Both the position numbers and the translations under genes were made by a program. A stretch of 64,000 nt of DNA, taken from Flavobacterium sp. ov086. GTDB lineage: Bacteria; Bacteroidota; Bacteroidia; Flavobacteriales; Flavobacteriaceae. The DNA lies in NCBI RefSeq assembly GCF_900187965.1, contig NZ_FZNL01000014.1:1-64000 (forward strand). Direction: 5' to 3'. Under the pieces are notes generated by a model that saw nothing but the letters and a program-made list of their open reading frames with translations, made no database searches and had not been told where the DNA came from. Each line of letters opens with the position of its first letter. Within the stretch, counting starts at the first letter, position 1. Below are positions 32,507-40,838 of the stretch, piece by piece.

Positions 32507-32773
32507 GCCACGAATTCACGAACTATTTTTCACGCAGATCCTGCAGATTGAGCAGATTTATTTTTTTTGCCACGAATTACGCGAATTAGCACGAATTGTT
32601 TTTCACACAGATTTAAAAAGATTTAAGCAGATTCACGCAAATTATTTTTAAATAAAAATCCTTTAAAATCTGCTTAAATCTGCGTGAAACAAAATTATTT
32701 TAATCCTTTATAATCTGTGGCTAATTTTTTTTTTTGACAAACATTAGAAACAAAAAATTCGTGAATTCGTGGC
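32507..32773. repeat. nested palindrome of the GCCACGAATT/CACGCAGATTT family
   Basis: The outer arms GCCACGAATTCACGAA at 32507-32522 and 32758-32773 are exact reverse complements. Inside, CACACAGATTTAAAAAGATT and the following AAGCAGATT (about 32604-32632) pair with AAATCTGCTTAAATCTGCGT (about 32668-32688). The element fills the gap between pabB and tilS, both on the - strand, so it lies after pabB and before tilS. Similar arms recur at 42060-42250 and 50200-50450. Confidence 0.8.
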
Positions 32774-32790
32774 TAACTTTTTTAAACTTT

Positions 32791-34077
32791 TTACTGTAAA
32801 ACTTCATGCATTGCCTTAGCCTTCAACAAACATTCTTCGTATTCATTTTCAGGGATCGATAAGGATGTAATGGCGCTTCCAACAGAAAAAGAAACGTATT
32901 TATTTTCCTGATTATACAATATACTTCTGATCACGACATTAAAATCAAAATCGCCTTCGGGCGTAAAATAACCAACTGATCCACTATACAAACCGCGTTT
33001 TGTTTCTTCGAGATTTTCGATAATATTCATTACCGAAATCTTTGGTGCGCCCGTCATACTTCCCATTGGGAAAGTCGTTCTCAAAACATCGATTGGCGAA
33101 TATTGGGGATCTATTTTGGATGTTATGGTCGAAATCATTTGATGCACCTGCAAGAACGAATAGATTTTACAAAGCTCCTTAACTTCAACAGAACCTTTTT
33201 GTGCAGTGTGCGATAAATCATTTCTCACTAAATCTGTAATCATGATATTTTCTGCACGTTCCTTGGCATCTGTTTCCAGAAATTGCTTTGATTTTTCGTC
33301 TTCAATAGGATCTGATGATCTTTTTGAAGTTCCTTTTATAGGCTGCGAAATCAAAGTTTCTCCAACTTTTTTCAGATATCGTTCCGGAGAAGCAGAAAGT
33401 AGATATTGCTTATGATTTTTAAAGAAAACCGAAAATGGCGCTTGCGAAATGGCGTTCAGTTTCTGAAATTTCTCTAACGGATTTATAATGACATCTTCGG
33501 CAAAAAACTCCATACAAAAATTAGCTTCATACATATCTCCTTTGTGAATATGATCGAGCATTTTTGTTACTTTTTCGACATATAAATCTTTAGAGATTCG
33601 TTGCTGTACTTTAACCTTATTCAATGTAACAAAAGAATCATTCTCGCTTTGAATTATTTCTTCAAAATCATCTTCAACCTCATCATCGCACAAGAATAAA
33701 TACCGCATTTCAAGCTGATTTTCTTTCAATAAAAATATTTTTTTTGGTTGAAAGAAAAATAGATCCGGAAAATCTAAACCGTCAAAATTTGATGATTTTA
33801 AATCTTCGACATCATTTTTTAAATCATACGAAAGATAACCAAAAAGCCAATCTTTAGTCGTTTGCTGATATTGTTTTAAATCGTCGAAAGCGTTGTGAAA
33901 ATCCGTTTTTAAAGAAGTAAAAGCATCTACGGCCAACACACAATCAAAACTGGAATATTCTTGTGGATACGAATTACTGTCCAAAAAAACTACCTCGCGA
34001 AATTGCTGCGACCAGGTTAGAAGTTGCTGTTTAAACTGCTCTGGATTTGAAATATGTTTATGAATTGAAACTCTCAA
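32791..34077 (-). CDS. pabB: aminodeoxychorismate synthase component I
   Basis: The chorismate-binding enzyme signature is complete: KGTSKRSSDP, the helix KERAENIMITDLVRNDLS, then TTFPMGSMTGAPK and GLYSGSVGYF. No glutamine amidotransferase is adjacent. PabB converts chorismate to 4-amino-4-deoxychorismate for folate; anthranilate synthase I (TrpE) is larger and has a different N-terminal lid. No in-frame ATG exists near the N-terminus. TTG 34077 (L)RVSIHKHIS fits the family start best; TTG 34101 would add eight residues. Confidence 0.82.
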   Translation of the reverse strand: MRVSIHKHISNPEQFKQQLLTWSQQFREVVFLDSNSYPQEYSSFDCVLAVDAFTSLKTDFHNAFDDLKQYQQTTKDWLFGYLSYDLKNDVEDLKSSNFDGLDFPDLFFFQPKKIFLLKENQLEMRYLFLCDDEVEDDFEEIIQSENDSFVTLNKVKVQQRISKDLYVEKVTKMLDHIHKGDMYEANFCMEFFAEDVIINPLEKFQKLNAISQAPFSVFFKNHKQYLLSASPERYLKKVGETLISQPIKGTSKRSSDPIEDEKSKQFLETDAKERAENIMITDLVRNDLSHTAQKGSVEVKELCKIYSFLQVHQMISTITSKIDPQYSPIDVLRTTFPMGSMTGAPKISVMNIIENLEETKRGLYSGSVGYFTPEGDFDFNVVIRSILYNQENKYVSFSVGSAITSLSIPENEYEECLLKAKAMHEVLQ

Positions 34078-34263
34078 AAATGGGTGAATTTTAGATTTCA
34101 AAATTACGACAAAAAAAATCCTTCAATAAAATAATCCTCATAAATTATTGGCACACTTTTTAGTATATCGAATTAACACATATAACTAAAACACTTTTTT
34201 TAACACAAAAACACCATTAATGAGAATCAAAACTTCATTTATCAATAAAATTTTAAAAACTTT

Positions 34264-35163
34264 ATGAAAACAATTGCAAAATTAGGCGCATCAACCTTGG
34301 TAATCATTGTATTACTATTTTCTTGTAAAAAAGCAGACTCTACTTCTACAGCAGACATCGCAGATTACAAAACCACAGCAGACAGTACTGCAATTTCTTC
34401 ATCGGCTGCGGTAGTCGATAAAAACAGTAAACAGAAATTTATTCGAACTGCTGATATTAAATTTAAGGTTAAAAATGTCGTCAAATCTACTTATGCAATT
34501 GAAAATGCCACTCAAAAATTTGGAGGTTTTGTAACTTATACCAATTTACAAAGCACTATTCACGATCAGCTTAAAACTAAAATAAGCCAGGACAGTACAC
34601 TTGAAACTACTAAATATACGGTCGAAAATAACATTACAATTCGTGTTCCTAACACGCAGCTCGACACGGTAATAAAAACGATTGCCAAACAAATTGACTT
34701 TCTGGATTTTAGAGTTATCAAAGCTGATGATGTTTCGTTGAAGTTATTAGCCAATCAGCTTTCGCAAAAAAGAAGCGCTTCAACCGAAAAAAGAGTCGAA
34801 AAAGCAATTGATGCTAAAGGCAAGAAAATAAATGATATTATAGAGGCCGAAAACACTTTGGCAAACCAGAAAGAATCCAATGACAATAATACAATTGAGA
34901 ACTTGTCCTTGCAAGATCAGGTTAACTTTAGCACGATTACTTTGCAGCTTTATCAAAATGAAACTATCCGACAAGAAATAATGGAAAGCAAAAAAGACAG
35001 CGCCGCTTACAAACCAAATTTAGGCATTCAGATTATTGATTCATTAAAAACGGGCTGGTACATTCTTGAGGCAATCTTTGTATTTCTGGTTAATCTTTGG
35101 CCTTTTATTTTGATTGGTTTTGGTGGTTTCCTTATTTATAAAAAATACATCAAAAAACAGTAA
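34264..35163 (+). CDS. DUF4349 lipoprotein
   Basis: The 299-residue precursor has lipobox LLFSC (acylated C21). Residues about 55-260 match DUF4349: FIRTADIKFKVKNVVKSTYA, FGGFVTYTNLQS, TIRVPNTQLDTVIKTI, and a coiled coil (about 185-215). One membrane helix near the C-terminus (AIFVFLVNLWPFILIGFGGF) ends in a basic tail. The coiled coil between strands is typical of the family, whose role is unknown. Confidence 0.85.
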   Translation: MKTIAKLGASTLVIIVLLFSCKKADSTSTADIADYKTTADSTAISSSAAVVDKNSKQKFIRTADIKFKVKNVVKSTYAIENATQKFGGFVTYTNLQSTIHDQLKTKISQDSTLETTKYTVENNITIRVPNTQLDTVIKTIAKQIDFLDFRVIKADDVSLKLLANQLSQKRSASTEKRVEKAIDAKGKKINDIIEAENTLANQKESNDNNTIENLSLQDQVNFSTITLQLYQNETIRQEIMESKKDSAAYKPNLGIQIIDSLKTGWYILEAIFVFLVNLWPFILIGFGGFLIYKKYIKKQ

Positions 35164-35183
35164 AACTGTTAATAAGATAGCAA

Positions 35184-35211
35184 TTTGATAAGAAAAAATT
35201 CGTTATATTTG
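35184..35211 (+). promoter_or_regulatory. possible promoter upstream of the DoxX-like gene
   Basis: TTTG at 35184-35187 and TATATTTG at 35204-35211, 16 bases apart, resemble the Bacteroidota promoter. The gene starts at 35370, implying a leader of about 150 bases. Confidence 0.4.
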
Positions 35212-35369
35212 ATATAGCATTATCGAAATCTTAAAATAAGATTATAAAGATGGTAAAATTCTCAATAGAATAGCTTTAAAATTGGACTTTCATTTTATTC
35301 GAGAATTTAGATTGTAACGTTTTCCAAAAATAAATTATACATTTTTAACCTATCAAAAATCCTAGTATT

Positions 35370-35744
35370 ATGAAAATTGCTACCATTGTTGTCCGAGTTT
35401 TAATTGGCTTGTTGTTATTGTTTGCCTCTATTAGTTTTTTCTTTCATTTAATGCCCGAGCCGGAAACAACAGGAGATTTTAAAGCCTTTAATGTTGGTCT
35501 GATGGCCTCAACTTATTTAATGCCTTTAGCAAAATCAATAGAATTACTTTGCGGAATTGCGTTTGTAACGGGACGTTATGTAACATTAGCTAATATTTTG
35601 ATTTTACCAATTACGGTAAATATCTTATTCATCAATTATTTCCTTACGCCGGACGGATTACCAATTGCAGCGTTACTGTTCCTGGCTAACTTATTTTTGA
35701 TTTACAGATATTGGGATAATTACAAAAGTGTTTTTACTGTATAA
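35370..35744 (+). CDS. DoxX-like membrane protein
   Basis: The 124-residue protein has four membrane helices with the DoxX-like pattern: VRVLIGLLLLFASISFFFH at the start, AKSIELLCGIAFVTGRYVTL in the middle and ITVNILFINYFL thereafter. DoxX-like proteins include partners of thiosulfate:quinone oxidoreductase and stress-linked membrane proteins; this one is an orphan. Convergent with the lipocalin gene across a terminator. Confidence 0.75.
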   Translation: MKIATIVVRVLIGLLLLFASISFFFHLMPEPETTGDFKAFNVGLMASTYLMPLAKSIELLCGIAFVTGRYVTLANILILPITVNILFINYFLTPDGLPIAALLFLANLFLIYRYWDNYKSVFTV

Positions 35745-35768
35745 ATTCATTCTCGAATTAAAATAAAA

Positions 35769-35799
35769 GAAACCCGACAGCATATAACTGTCGGGTTTC
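35769..35799. terminator. bidirectional terminator between doxX-like and lipocalin genes
   Basis: GAAACCCGACAG (35769-35780) pairs perfectly with CTGTCGGGTTTC (35788-35799) around a seven-base loop, with a T-run on the + strand side and A-rich sequence on the other. Confidence 0.9.
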
Positions 35800-35804
35800 T
35801 TTTT

Positions 35805-36347
35805 TCAACCTTTTTTGTCATGTTTTACCCAGACCAGGTCCAAAACGTTATAACCTATTTCCTGAGCTTTGATAAGAAAATCAGCTTTTATACTCTCCGG
35901 AATAGTTGCTTCTCTGGAAAGTATCCACATGTATTTTAGACTTTCACCAGCGATAAGCACATATTTATAATCTGCATCAACCGCAATTATATTATAACCG
36001 GAATAAAAAGGACCAAAAAATGAAACCTTAAGCATACCAATATTGTCCTTTTTGACAAGCTTGGCTTTCCCGATGCTTTCCTCCCATTTGTCTTTTGTGA
36101 CATTATAGCCCCTGTTATCAACTTTGATGGTGCCGTTATCATTTATAGAATATTCGGCAGTTACGTTGTTTAAGTCTTTTTCCCATTTGTAATCTAACCT
36201 GGCAATTTCAAACCATTTTCCTAAATATTTAGCTTTGTCAAAATTAGTAATTGCGACAGTTTTTTTCGGAATGCTTGAACGGCGGGAATAGAGTATAAAT
36301 GCTATTCCTACTCCGAGTAGAACCGGAGTTATATATCTATTTTTCAT
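35805..36347 (-). CDS. Blc-type lipocalin
   Basis: The 180-residue protein begins with a membrane-anchor/signal helix (VLLGVGIAFILYSR). It has the lipocalin motif YLGKWFEIARLDYKWE, then NVTAEYSINDNGTIKVDNRG, FFGPFYSGYNIIAVD, YVLIAGESLKYMWILSRE, all positions conserved in bacterial Blc. It probably binds fatty acids or lysophospholipids at the envelope. No lipobox cysteine is evident, so it may be anchored by its N-terminal helix. Confidence 0.85.
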   Translation of the reverse strand: MKNRYITPVLLGVGIAFILYSRRSSIPKKTVAITNFDKAKYLGKWFEIARLDYKWEKDLNNVTAEYSINDNGTIKVDNRGYNVTKDKWEESIGKAKLVKKDNIGMLKVSFFGPFYSGYNIIAVDADYKYVLIAGESLKYMWILSREATIPESIKADFLIKAQEIGYNVLDLVWVKHDKKG

Positions 36348-36485
36348 AACATTATCTTTTTATAGAGGTAAAGATAACATCAGAATTCCACATCTAATTT
36401 ACAAAATTTTTCTCGAATTTTACATTTTTGAGCGCTAAGATTTAAAAGAATAAATCAAAAGTTTTAAATACTTTTACTAAACTGC

Positions 36486-36493
36486 TATATTTG
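36486..36493 (+). promoter_or_regulatory. -7 promoter box upstream of the 36513 gene
   Basis: TATATTTG matches the TAnnTTTG box exactly and lies 19 bases before the ATG. No good -33 TTG is visible at the expected distance. Confidence 0.4.
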
Positions 36494-36512
36494 ATTAAAA
36501 CTTTGCCGCTAA

Positions 36513-37169
36513 ATGAAAAAACACCTACTTATAGTCCTATTACTACTTTGTATTAACGTTTCGAGATCACAATCTATAAAATCAGTGGATTCTCTAAATA
36601 CTGAAATCTGTAAATCGTTAGCCCAAAATAAAGCTTTGAACAATGAAATCAGGATTAATACAATCAATAATTCTCATATAGCGCCTTATTTGGCAAAGTT
36701 CAAAGACAGTATTGTTCAAAGAAAAGCGTTTGAACAGATCTTTTTCAGATTACAAAAAAATTGCAATGAGTTTGTAGCACTTTTTCCAAATAAGGCTCCG
36801 GAAAGCAGTTGGTCAATGCAAACCGAGAAACCTCTCGATAAAATATCTAAAGAAGAATGCAATCATTTTGATAAAATCTCAAAGTACTACTATATCGAAA
36901 ATGATGGAAACAAAGTAGAAGTAACTTTAAATGACAATCTATGGATTGAAAAATTCTCTGACGATACATTTTCAAAATTACATTATAAAAGAAAAGGCAA
37001 TTGCGAATTTGAGCTTGAATTTATTGAAAGCAACAATCTATCAAGAAAAAATTTAAGTATTAAAGGCGATAAATATTTGTATAAATTATACGATGAAGAG
37101 AATGAAACTTATAGCGTCTATACAAAAAATGAAGAAACCTATTATATTTTTAAAATAGCTAAGCAATAA
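36513..37169 (+). CDS. secreted protein of unknown function
   Basis: A 218-residue precursor with a signal peptide (IVLLLLCINVSRSQ, cleavage near 20). The mature part starts with helices (SVDSLNTEICKSLAQNK; FEQIFFRLQKNCNEF) and ends in an antiparallel beta region (FELEFIESNNLSRKNLSIKG). I recognise no family. It is convergent with lpd across a terminator. Confidence 0.6.
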   Translation: MKKHLLIVLLLLCINVSRSQSIKSVDSLNTEICKSLAQNKALNNEIRINTINNSHIAPYLAKFKDSIVQRKAFEQIFFRLQKNCNEFVALFPNKAPESSWSMQTEKPLDKISKEECNHFDKISKYYYIENDGNKVEVTLNDNLWIEKFSDDTFSKLHYKRKGNCEFELEFIESNNLSRKNLSIKGDKYLYKLYDEENETYSVYTKNEETYYIFKIAKQ

Positions 37170-37203
37170 AAAACCCGTCAGAATTAGTTCTGACGGGTTT
37201 TAA
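37169..37203. terminator. bidirectional terminator between 36513 gene and lpd
   Basis: AAAACCCGTCAGA pairs with TCTGACGGGTTTT around ATTAGT, flanked by A-rich and T-rich sequence. Confidence 0.9.
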
Positions 37204-37222
37204 AATATGATTTATACGTAGC

Positions 37223-38626
37223 TTATACGTGCAATGCTCTATTATCAGTTGCAGCCAATGCAGCTTCTTTTACCGCTTCTGCGAAAGTTGGATGCGCGTG
37301 GCTCATTCTTGAAATATCTTCAGCAGAAGCTTTGAATTCCATTGCAGTAACTGCCTCAGCAATTAAATCGGCAGTACGCGCTCCAATCATGTGAACTCCT
37401 AAAACCTCATCTGTTTTAGCATCAGCAATGATTTTTACGAATCCGTCTAAATCTCCACTTGCTCTTGCACGACCTAAAGCTTTGAAAGGGAAACTTCCAA
37501 CTTTGTACTCCGTTCCTGAAGCTTTAACCTGCTCTTCAGTTTGTCCAACTGCAGCAACTTCCGGCCAAGTGTAAACAACACCAGGAATTAAGTTATAATC
37601 GATATGTGGTTTTTGACCCGCTAAGATTTCTGCAACCATAGTTCCTTCTTCTTCTGCTTTGTGTGCCAACATTGCTCCACGAACAACATCTCCAATTGCA
37701 TAAATATTAGAAACATTAGTTTGTAAATGATCGTTTACCTCTACTTGTCCTCTGTCTGAAATTTTAACTCCGGCTTTGTCAGCGTTTAATCCGTCTGTGT
37801 ATGGACGACGACCTACAGAAACTAATGAATAATCTCCTTCAAGAGTAATTGTTTCTCCTTTTGCATTTTCAGCCTGAACTACAACAGCATCGCCGTTTCT
37901 TTCTACTGATTTTACTTTGTGAGAAACGTAGAATTTCATTCCTTGTTTTTTCAATACTTTAGTCAATTCTTTAGACAAAGAACTATCCATTCCTGGAATG
38001 ATTCTGTCCATGAATTCCACTACAGAAACCTGAGCTCCTAAACGCAAGTAAACTTGTCCAAGCTCGATTCCGATAACGCCACCACCAATAATTACCAAGT
38101 GTTTTGGAACTTCTTTTAAAGCTAATGCTTCAGTAGAAGTGATGATTCTTTCTTTGTCAATTTTGATAAAAGGCAAAGATGATGGTTTTGAACCTGTAGC
38201 GATTACAGCATATTTTGTTTCGATAGTTTCTGATGTTCCGTCAGCTTTAGCAACTGCAATGTGCGTTGCGTCAACAAAAGAACCTAAACCATTGAAAACA
38301 GTGATTTTATTTTTATCCATTAAGTAGTTGATTCCACCTACGGTTTGATCTACAACTGCTTGCTTGCGAGCAATCATTTTCTCTAAATTGATTTTTACAT
38401 CTCCGGAAACTTCGATTCCGTGATCTGCAAAATGTGCAATTTCTGCATAATGATGAGAAGAAGATAATAATGCTTTTGAAGGAATACAACCTACGTTAAG
38501 GCAAGTTCCGCCCAAAGAGCTATACTTTTCTACAATTGCTGTTTTGAAACCTAATTGTGCGCAACGAATTGCTGATACATATCCGCCAGGACCTGAACCT
38601 ATAATGACTACGTCAAATGAACTCAT
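37223..38626 (-). CDS. lpdA: dihydrolipoyl dehydrogenase (E3)
   Basis: The 467-residue protein has the FAD-binding GSGPGGYVSAI at 10-20, the redox disulfide GGTCLNVGCIPSK with C42/C47, a central NAD-binding IIGGGVIGIELG, TNVSNIYAIGDV, and the C-terminal interface motif SHAHPTFAE with catalytic H445. E3 reoxidises lipoamide in pyruvate, 2-oxoglutarate or branched-chain dehydrogenase complexes and the glycine system. No E1/E2 gene is adjacent. Confidence 0.94.
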   Translation of the reverse strand: MSSFDVVIIGSGPGGYVSAIRCAQLGFKTAIVEKYSSLGGTCLNVGCIPSKALLSSSHHYAEIAHFADHGIEVSGDVKINLEKMIARKQAVVDQTVGGINYLMDKNKITVFNGLGSFVDATHIAVAKADGTSETIETKYAVIATGSKPSSLPFIKIDKERIITSTEALALKEVPKHLVIIGGGVIGIELGQVYLRLGAQVSVVEFMDRIIPGMDSSLSKELTKVLKKQGMKFYVSHKVKSVERNGDAVVVQAENAKGETITLEGDYSLVSVGRRPYTDGLNADKAGVKISDRGQVEVNDHLQTNVSNIYAIGDVVRGAMLAHKAEEEGTMVAEILAGQKPHIDYNLIPGVVYTWPEVAAVGQTEEQVKASGTEYKVGSFPFKALGRARASGDLDGFVKIIADAKTDEVLGVHMIGARTADLIAEAVTAMEFKASAEDISRMSHAHPTFAEAVKEAALAATDNRALHV

Positions 38627-38730
38627 AGTTTGTCTATTTTAATTTTAGCGATACAAAATTAAGGAATAAAGTTTTGTTTAAAGTTTAAATCTCAATGTTT
38701 TTTGTGTGAAATTTAAGTGAAGGTTTTTCT

Positions 38731-38935
38731 GCCACAAAGGCTTGAAGGCACAAAGTTTTTTTGGATTGTGGATTTAGTTGGAAGGTTTGATAAGTTTTGT
38801 TTTTTAGCCTCGCAAAGGCGCGGAGTCGCAAAGTTTTTCTTTAAAACAATGATTTTATTGTACAGTTTGTCATTTCGACGAAGGAGAAATCCTCGCCAGA
38901 AGCTCGACAAAGATTGGCGATTTTGATTGCGAAGG
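38731..38935. repeat. CGCAAAG repeats and a GTCATTTCGACGAAGGAG repeat in the gap after lpd
   Basis: Two related units, GCCACAAAGG..GGCACAAAGTTTTT at 38731-38760 and CTCGCAAAGGCGCGGAGTCG..AAAGTTTTT at 38808-38838, resemble the unit at 50178-50207. From about 38868 the sequence GTCATTTCGACGAAGGAG..AAATC, then AGCTCGACAAAGATTGGCG, looks like another dispersed intergenic repeat, of a type I recall as common in Flavobacterium. The 38627-39222 gap has no intact gene; see the fragment at 38954. Confidence 0.6.
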
Positions 38936-38953
38936 ACGGATTAAAATCCATCC

Positions 38954-39127
38954 CTACAATATAATTTGTTCCTTCGGAACTTCTTGAGAAAAATTCCGTA
39001 GTAATTCGCGATAACATGGTTCTTTTTTTATTTCGAATAATTCCGGATGTGTATTTAAAACCTTTAAGTATGATTTTAGATAAGTTAGAAATCTTTTATC
39101 AATTTTCGTCTCAATTCTTTCGTTTCC
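38954..39127 (-). pseudogene. protein-like frame without a start codon
   Basis: A 57-codon open frame with protein-like composition (KRFLTYLKSYLKVL, HPELFEIKKEPCYRELLRNF, SQEVPKEQIIL then TAG) has no ATG, GTG or TTG at its beginning and is closed by TAA just upstream. An ATG at 39129 lies in another frame (METKELRRK) that ends after 14 codons, so one indel in the A-rich GAAACGAAAG stretch would join them. Most likely a small gene broken by a frameshift, or a gene end left by rearrangement. Confidence 0.35.
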
Positions 39128-39222
39128 ATTTTAAATCAAATTTAAATCTTTTTACTTTTGAATTGTGTTTAAATTTTGGATTTTGAGTCTAACCACAAGG
39201 TTACCTAAGTCTTTTTTATCTT

Positions 39223-39594
39223 TTATTCAATCAAATTCGGAGAAGGACCTTCTCTTCTAGTGAGTTCTCCTCCAAATTTTATTAATTCAAACAATCTGTA
39301 TATTACATGAACAAGTTCGTCTTGATTACACCAATAATCTTCAATTTCTCCAAATGTTTTGTAGTCAGAAATATTAAATCCTTCTTCGATATCATTATAC
39401 CAAATTACCTGATGACCAAAAATACCAACAACCCAAAATCCGCCTCCTAATTCTCCGTACTTTTCTTCACTCCATTTCACAGGATCGATTTTAATCAAAT
39501 TCCAAAAGTTCTTTAATTCTTCATCTAAATCCTTTTCTGTTTTTAGAATTTCATTATTAAGTTCTTTTAATGATATTGGTTCCCATTCTTCCAT
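39223..39594 (-). CDS. unknown acidic small protein
   Basis: The 123-residue product is acidic and tryptophan-rich (WEPISLKELNNEI; NFWNLIKIDPVKW; GGGFWVVGIFGHQVIWYNDI; EDYWCNQDELVHVIYRLF), with no signal or membrane segment. The core resembles SMI1/immunity-type small proteins, in which W/G-rich strands alternate with acidic helices. No toxin gene is adjacent. It lies among repeats and the fragment at 38954, in a plastic stretch. Confidence 0.55.
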   Translation of the reverse strand: MEEWEPISLKELNNEILKTEKDLDEELKNFWNLIKIDPVKWSEEKYGELGGGFWVVGIFGHQVIWYNDIEEGFNISDYKTFGEIEDYWCNQDELVHVIYRLFELIKFGGELTRREGPSPNLIE

Positions 39595-39737
39595 TGCTAC
39601 AGGTGCTTTTTATTAGTTTCAAATTTAAAAAAATCATTTCGCGAATTATAAAAAGTTTTTCTCGCAGATTTAGCAGATAATGCAAAATTTTTTAATTCTT
39701 ATAAAATCGCGAAAATGTAAAGATTCAACTTTGAATT

Positions 39738-39859
39738 GCCTCCAGTTTTAACTGGAGATATTAATAGGAGAACAAAAAAGAAGGCTTTAGCCAAAATACT
39801 AAAGTTTGGCTAAAGCCATTCAATTGGAATTTATATAAACTCCAGCTAAAGCTGGAGGC
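39738..39859. repeat. nested palindrome, CTCCAG/GGCTTTAGCC family
   Basis: GCCTCCAGTTTTAACTGGAG (39738-39757), itself palindromic, pairs with CTCCAGCTAAAGCTGGAGGC (39840-39859). Inside, GGCTTTAGCCA at 39783 pairs with TGGCTAAAGCC at 39807. The whole forms a cruciform with three stems. It lies in the 39595-40045 gap, which holds no gene. Confidence 0.75.
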
Positions 39860-39880
39860 TATTCAAAAATAAAAACTGGC

Positions 39881-40004
39881 TCATCCAATTTTAGACGCAC
39901 TGCTATGCGCCTCTACGAAGAACCTTTGTTCCTCTGAACCTTTGCAACTTTGAACCTTTAAAAATTCATCCAATTTTAGACGCACTGCTGTGCGTCTCTA
40001 CGAA
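39881..40004. repeat. pair of 39-base direct repeats (GACGCACTGC family)
   Basis: 39881-39919 and 39966-40004 are the same 39-base unit with two differences. It runs from TCATCCAATTTTAGACGCAC to CTCTACGAA, the copies differing at CTA/CTG and GCC/GTC. The linkers after each copy also repeat GAACCTTTG. The core GACGCACTGC-n-GCGTCTCTAC matches the reverse complement of 9816-9862. Confidence 0.8.
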
Positions 40005-40045
40005 AATCCCTTGTCCCTTTGTTACTCTGAACCTTTGAACCTTCC

Positions 40046-40501
40046 TCAAAAAATCACCGTTGAATTCTTCACCTCACTAATCATAAACATACTTTGCGTA
40101 CTGCCTATATGTTGCAACGTTGTGAGTTTGGTTACTAGAAATTCTCTGTAGGCTTCCATATCTTTTACCAGAACTTTTAAGATATAATCGTAATCGCCGC
40201 TTACGTGATGACATTCCAGAACTTCGTTGAGTTTGATGACTTCACTTTCGAATTTGGTTAAGAATTCTTTGGTATGCTGAATGAGTTTTAAATGGCAGAA
40301 AACCACAAATCCTTTTTCCATTTTTGACTTGTTGACTAAGGCTACATAGTTTTTGATTATTCCTTCGCGCTCTAACTTTTTGATTCTCTCGTAAACGGCG
40401 GTTACCGAAAGATTGAGTTTTAAGGACAATTCTTTGGTTGTTTTTTTACTGTCGGTTTGTAGTAGAACCAAGAGTTTTTTGTCGGTGGCGTCTAAAGTCA
40501 T
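40046..40501 (-). CDS. Lrp/AsnC-family regulator
   Basis: The 151-residue protein has the N-terminal winged helix (LDATDKKLLVLLQTDSKKTT; LNLSVTAVYERIKKLEREGI) and the C-terminal RAM ligand-binding fold (CHHVSGDYDYILKVLVKDMEAYREFL, with the amino-acid-binding G-D-Y-D). Lrp/AsnC proteins sense amino acids and often control a neighbouring enzyme. Here the divergent gene at 40839 encodes a Cys/Met-metabolism PLP enzyme, so sensing of methionine or cysteine is a sensible guess. Confidence 0.9.
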   Translation of the reverse strand: MTLDATDKKLLVLLQTDSKKTTKELSLKLNLSVTAVYERIKKLEREGIIKNYVALVNKSKMEKGFVVFCHLKLIQHTKEFLTKFESEVIKLNEVLECHHVSGDYDYILKVLVKDMEAYREFLVTKLTTLQHIGSTQSMFMISEVKNSTVIF

Positions 40502-40678
40502 TTTTGGTTGTTTTATGAAATGAAAGAAAATCTAGCGATTTGGTTTTTCTGAATCAAATTTAGAATAATAATCTTTATAAATTAATTTTTATAGTTTTAA
40601 AATCTAATTATAAAACACATCATTGATTAATTTTCTGATAAGATGTTATTTTGAATAGAATTTATTTTGAAAACGAAT

Positions 40679-40760
40679 GCCCTAGCCCTGATAGAAGTGG
40701 AAATCCTTTTTCTTTTTTCTTTAAAAAGCAAAAGATTGGAACGGATAGCAGGAAATAGCT
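40679..40760. repeat. GCCCTAGCCCTGAT repeat, copy 1
   Basis: Arms: GCCCTAGCCCTGAT at 40679-40692, GGAAATCCTTTT near 40699, AAAGATTGGAACGGATAGC at 40731-40749 and GGAAATAGCT ending at 40760. The same arms occur in inverted orientation at 53496-53577. The centre differs: here T/A-rich, there a GC-rich hairpin. The rest of the 40502-40838 gap is AT-rich, with no gene or clear promoter. Confidence 0.8.
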
Positions 40761-40838
40761 CCTAATCCTTTGACTTCGCTCAGGATGACAAATAAATAAA
40801 CATCAAAAAATAATAAAATATCAATTCAAAAACTAATT

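Noticed and set aside
32442-32519. 26-residue N-terminal extension of TilS
   Set aside because: It starts at GTG inside the palindrome element beginning at 32507 and is not expected for the family; ATG 32441 is better.
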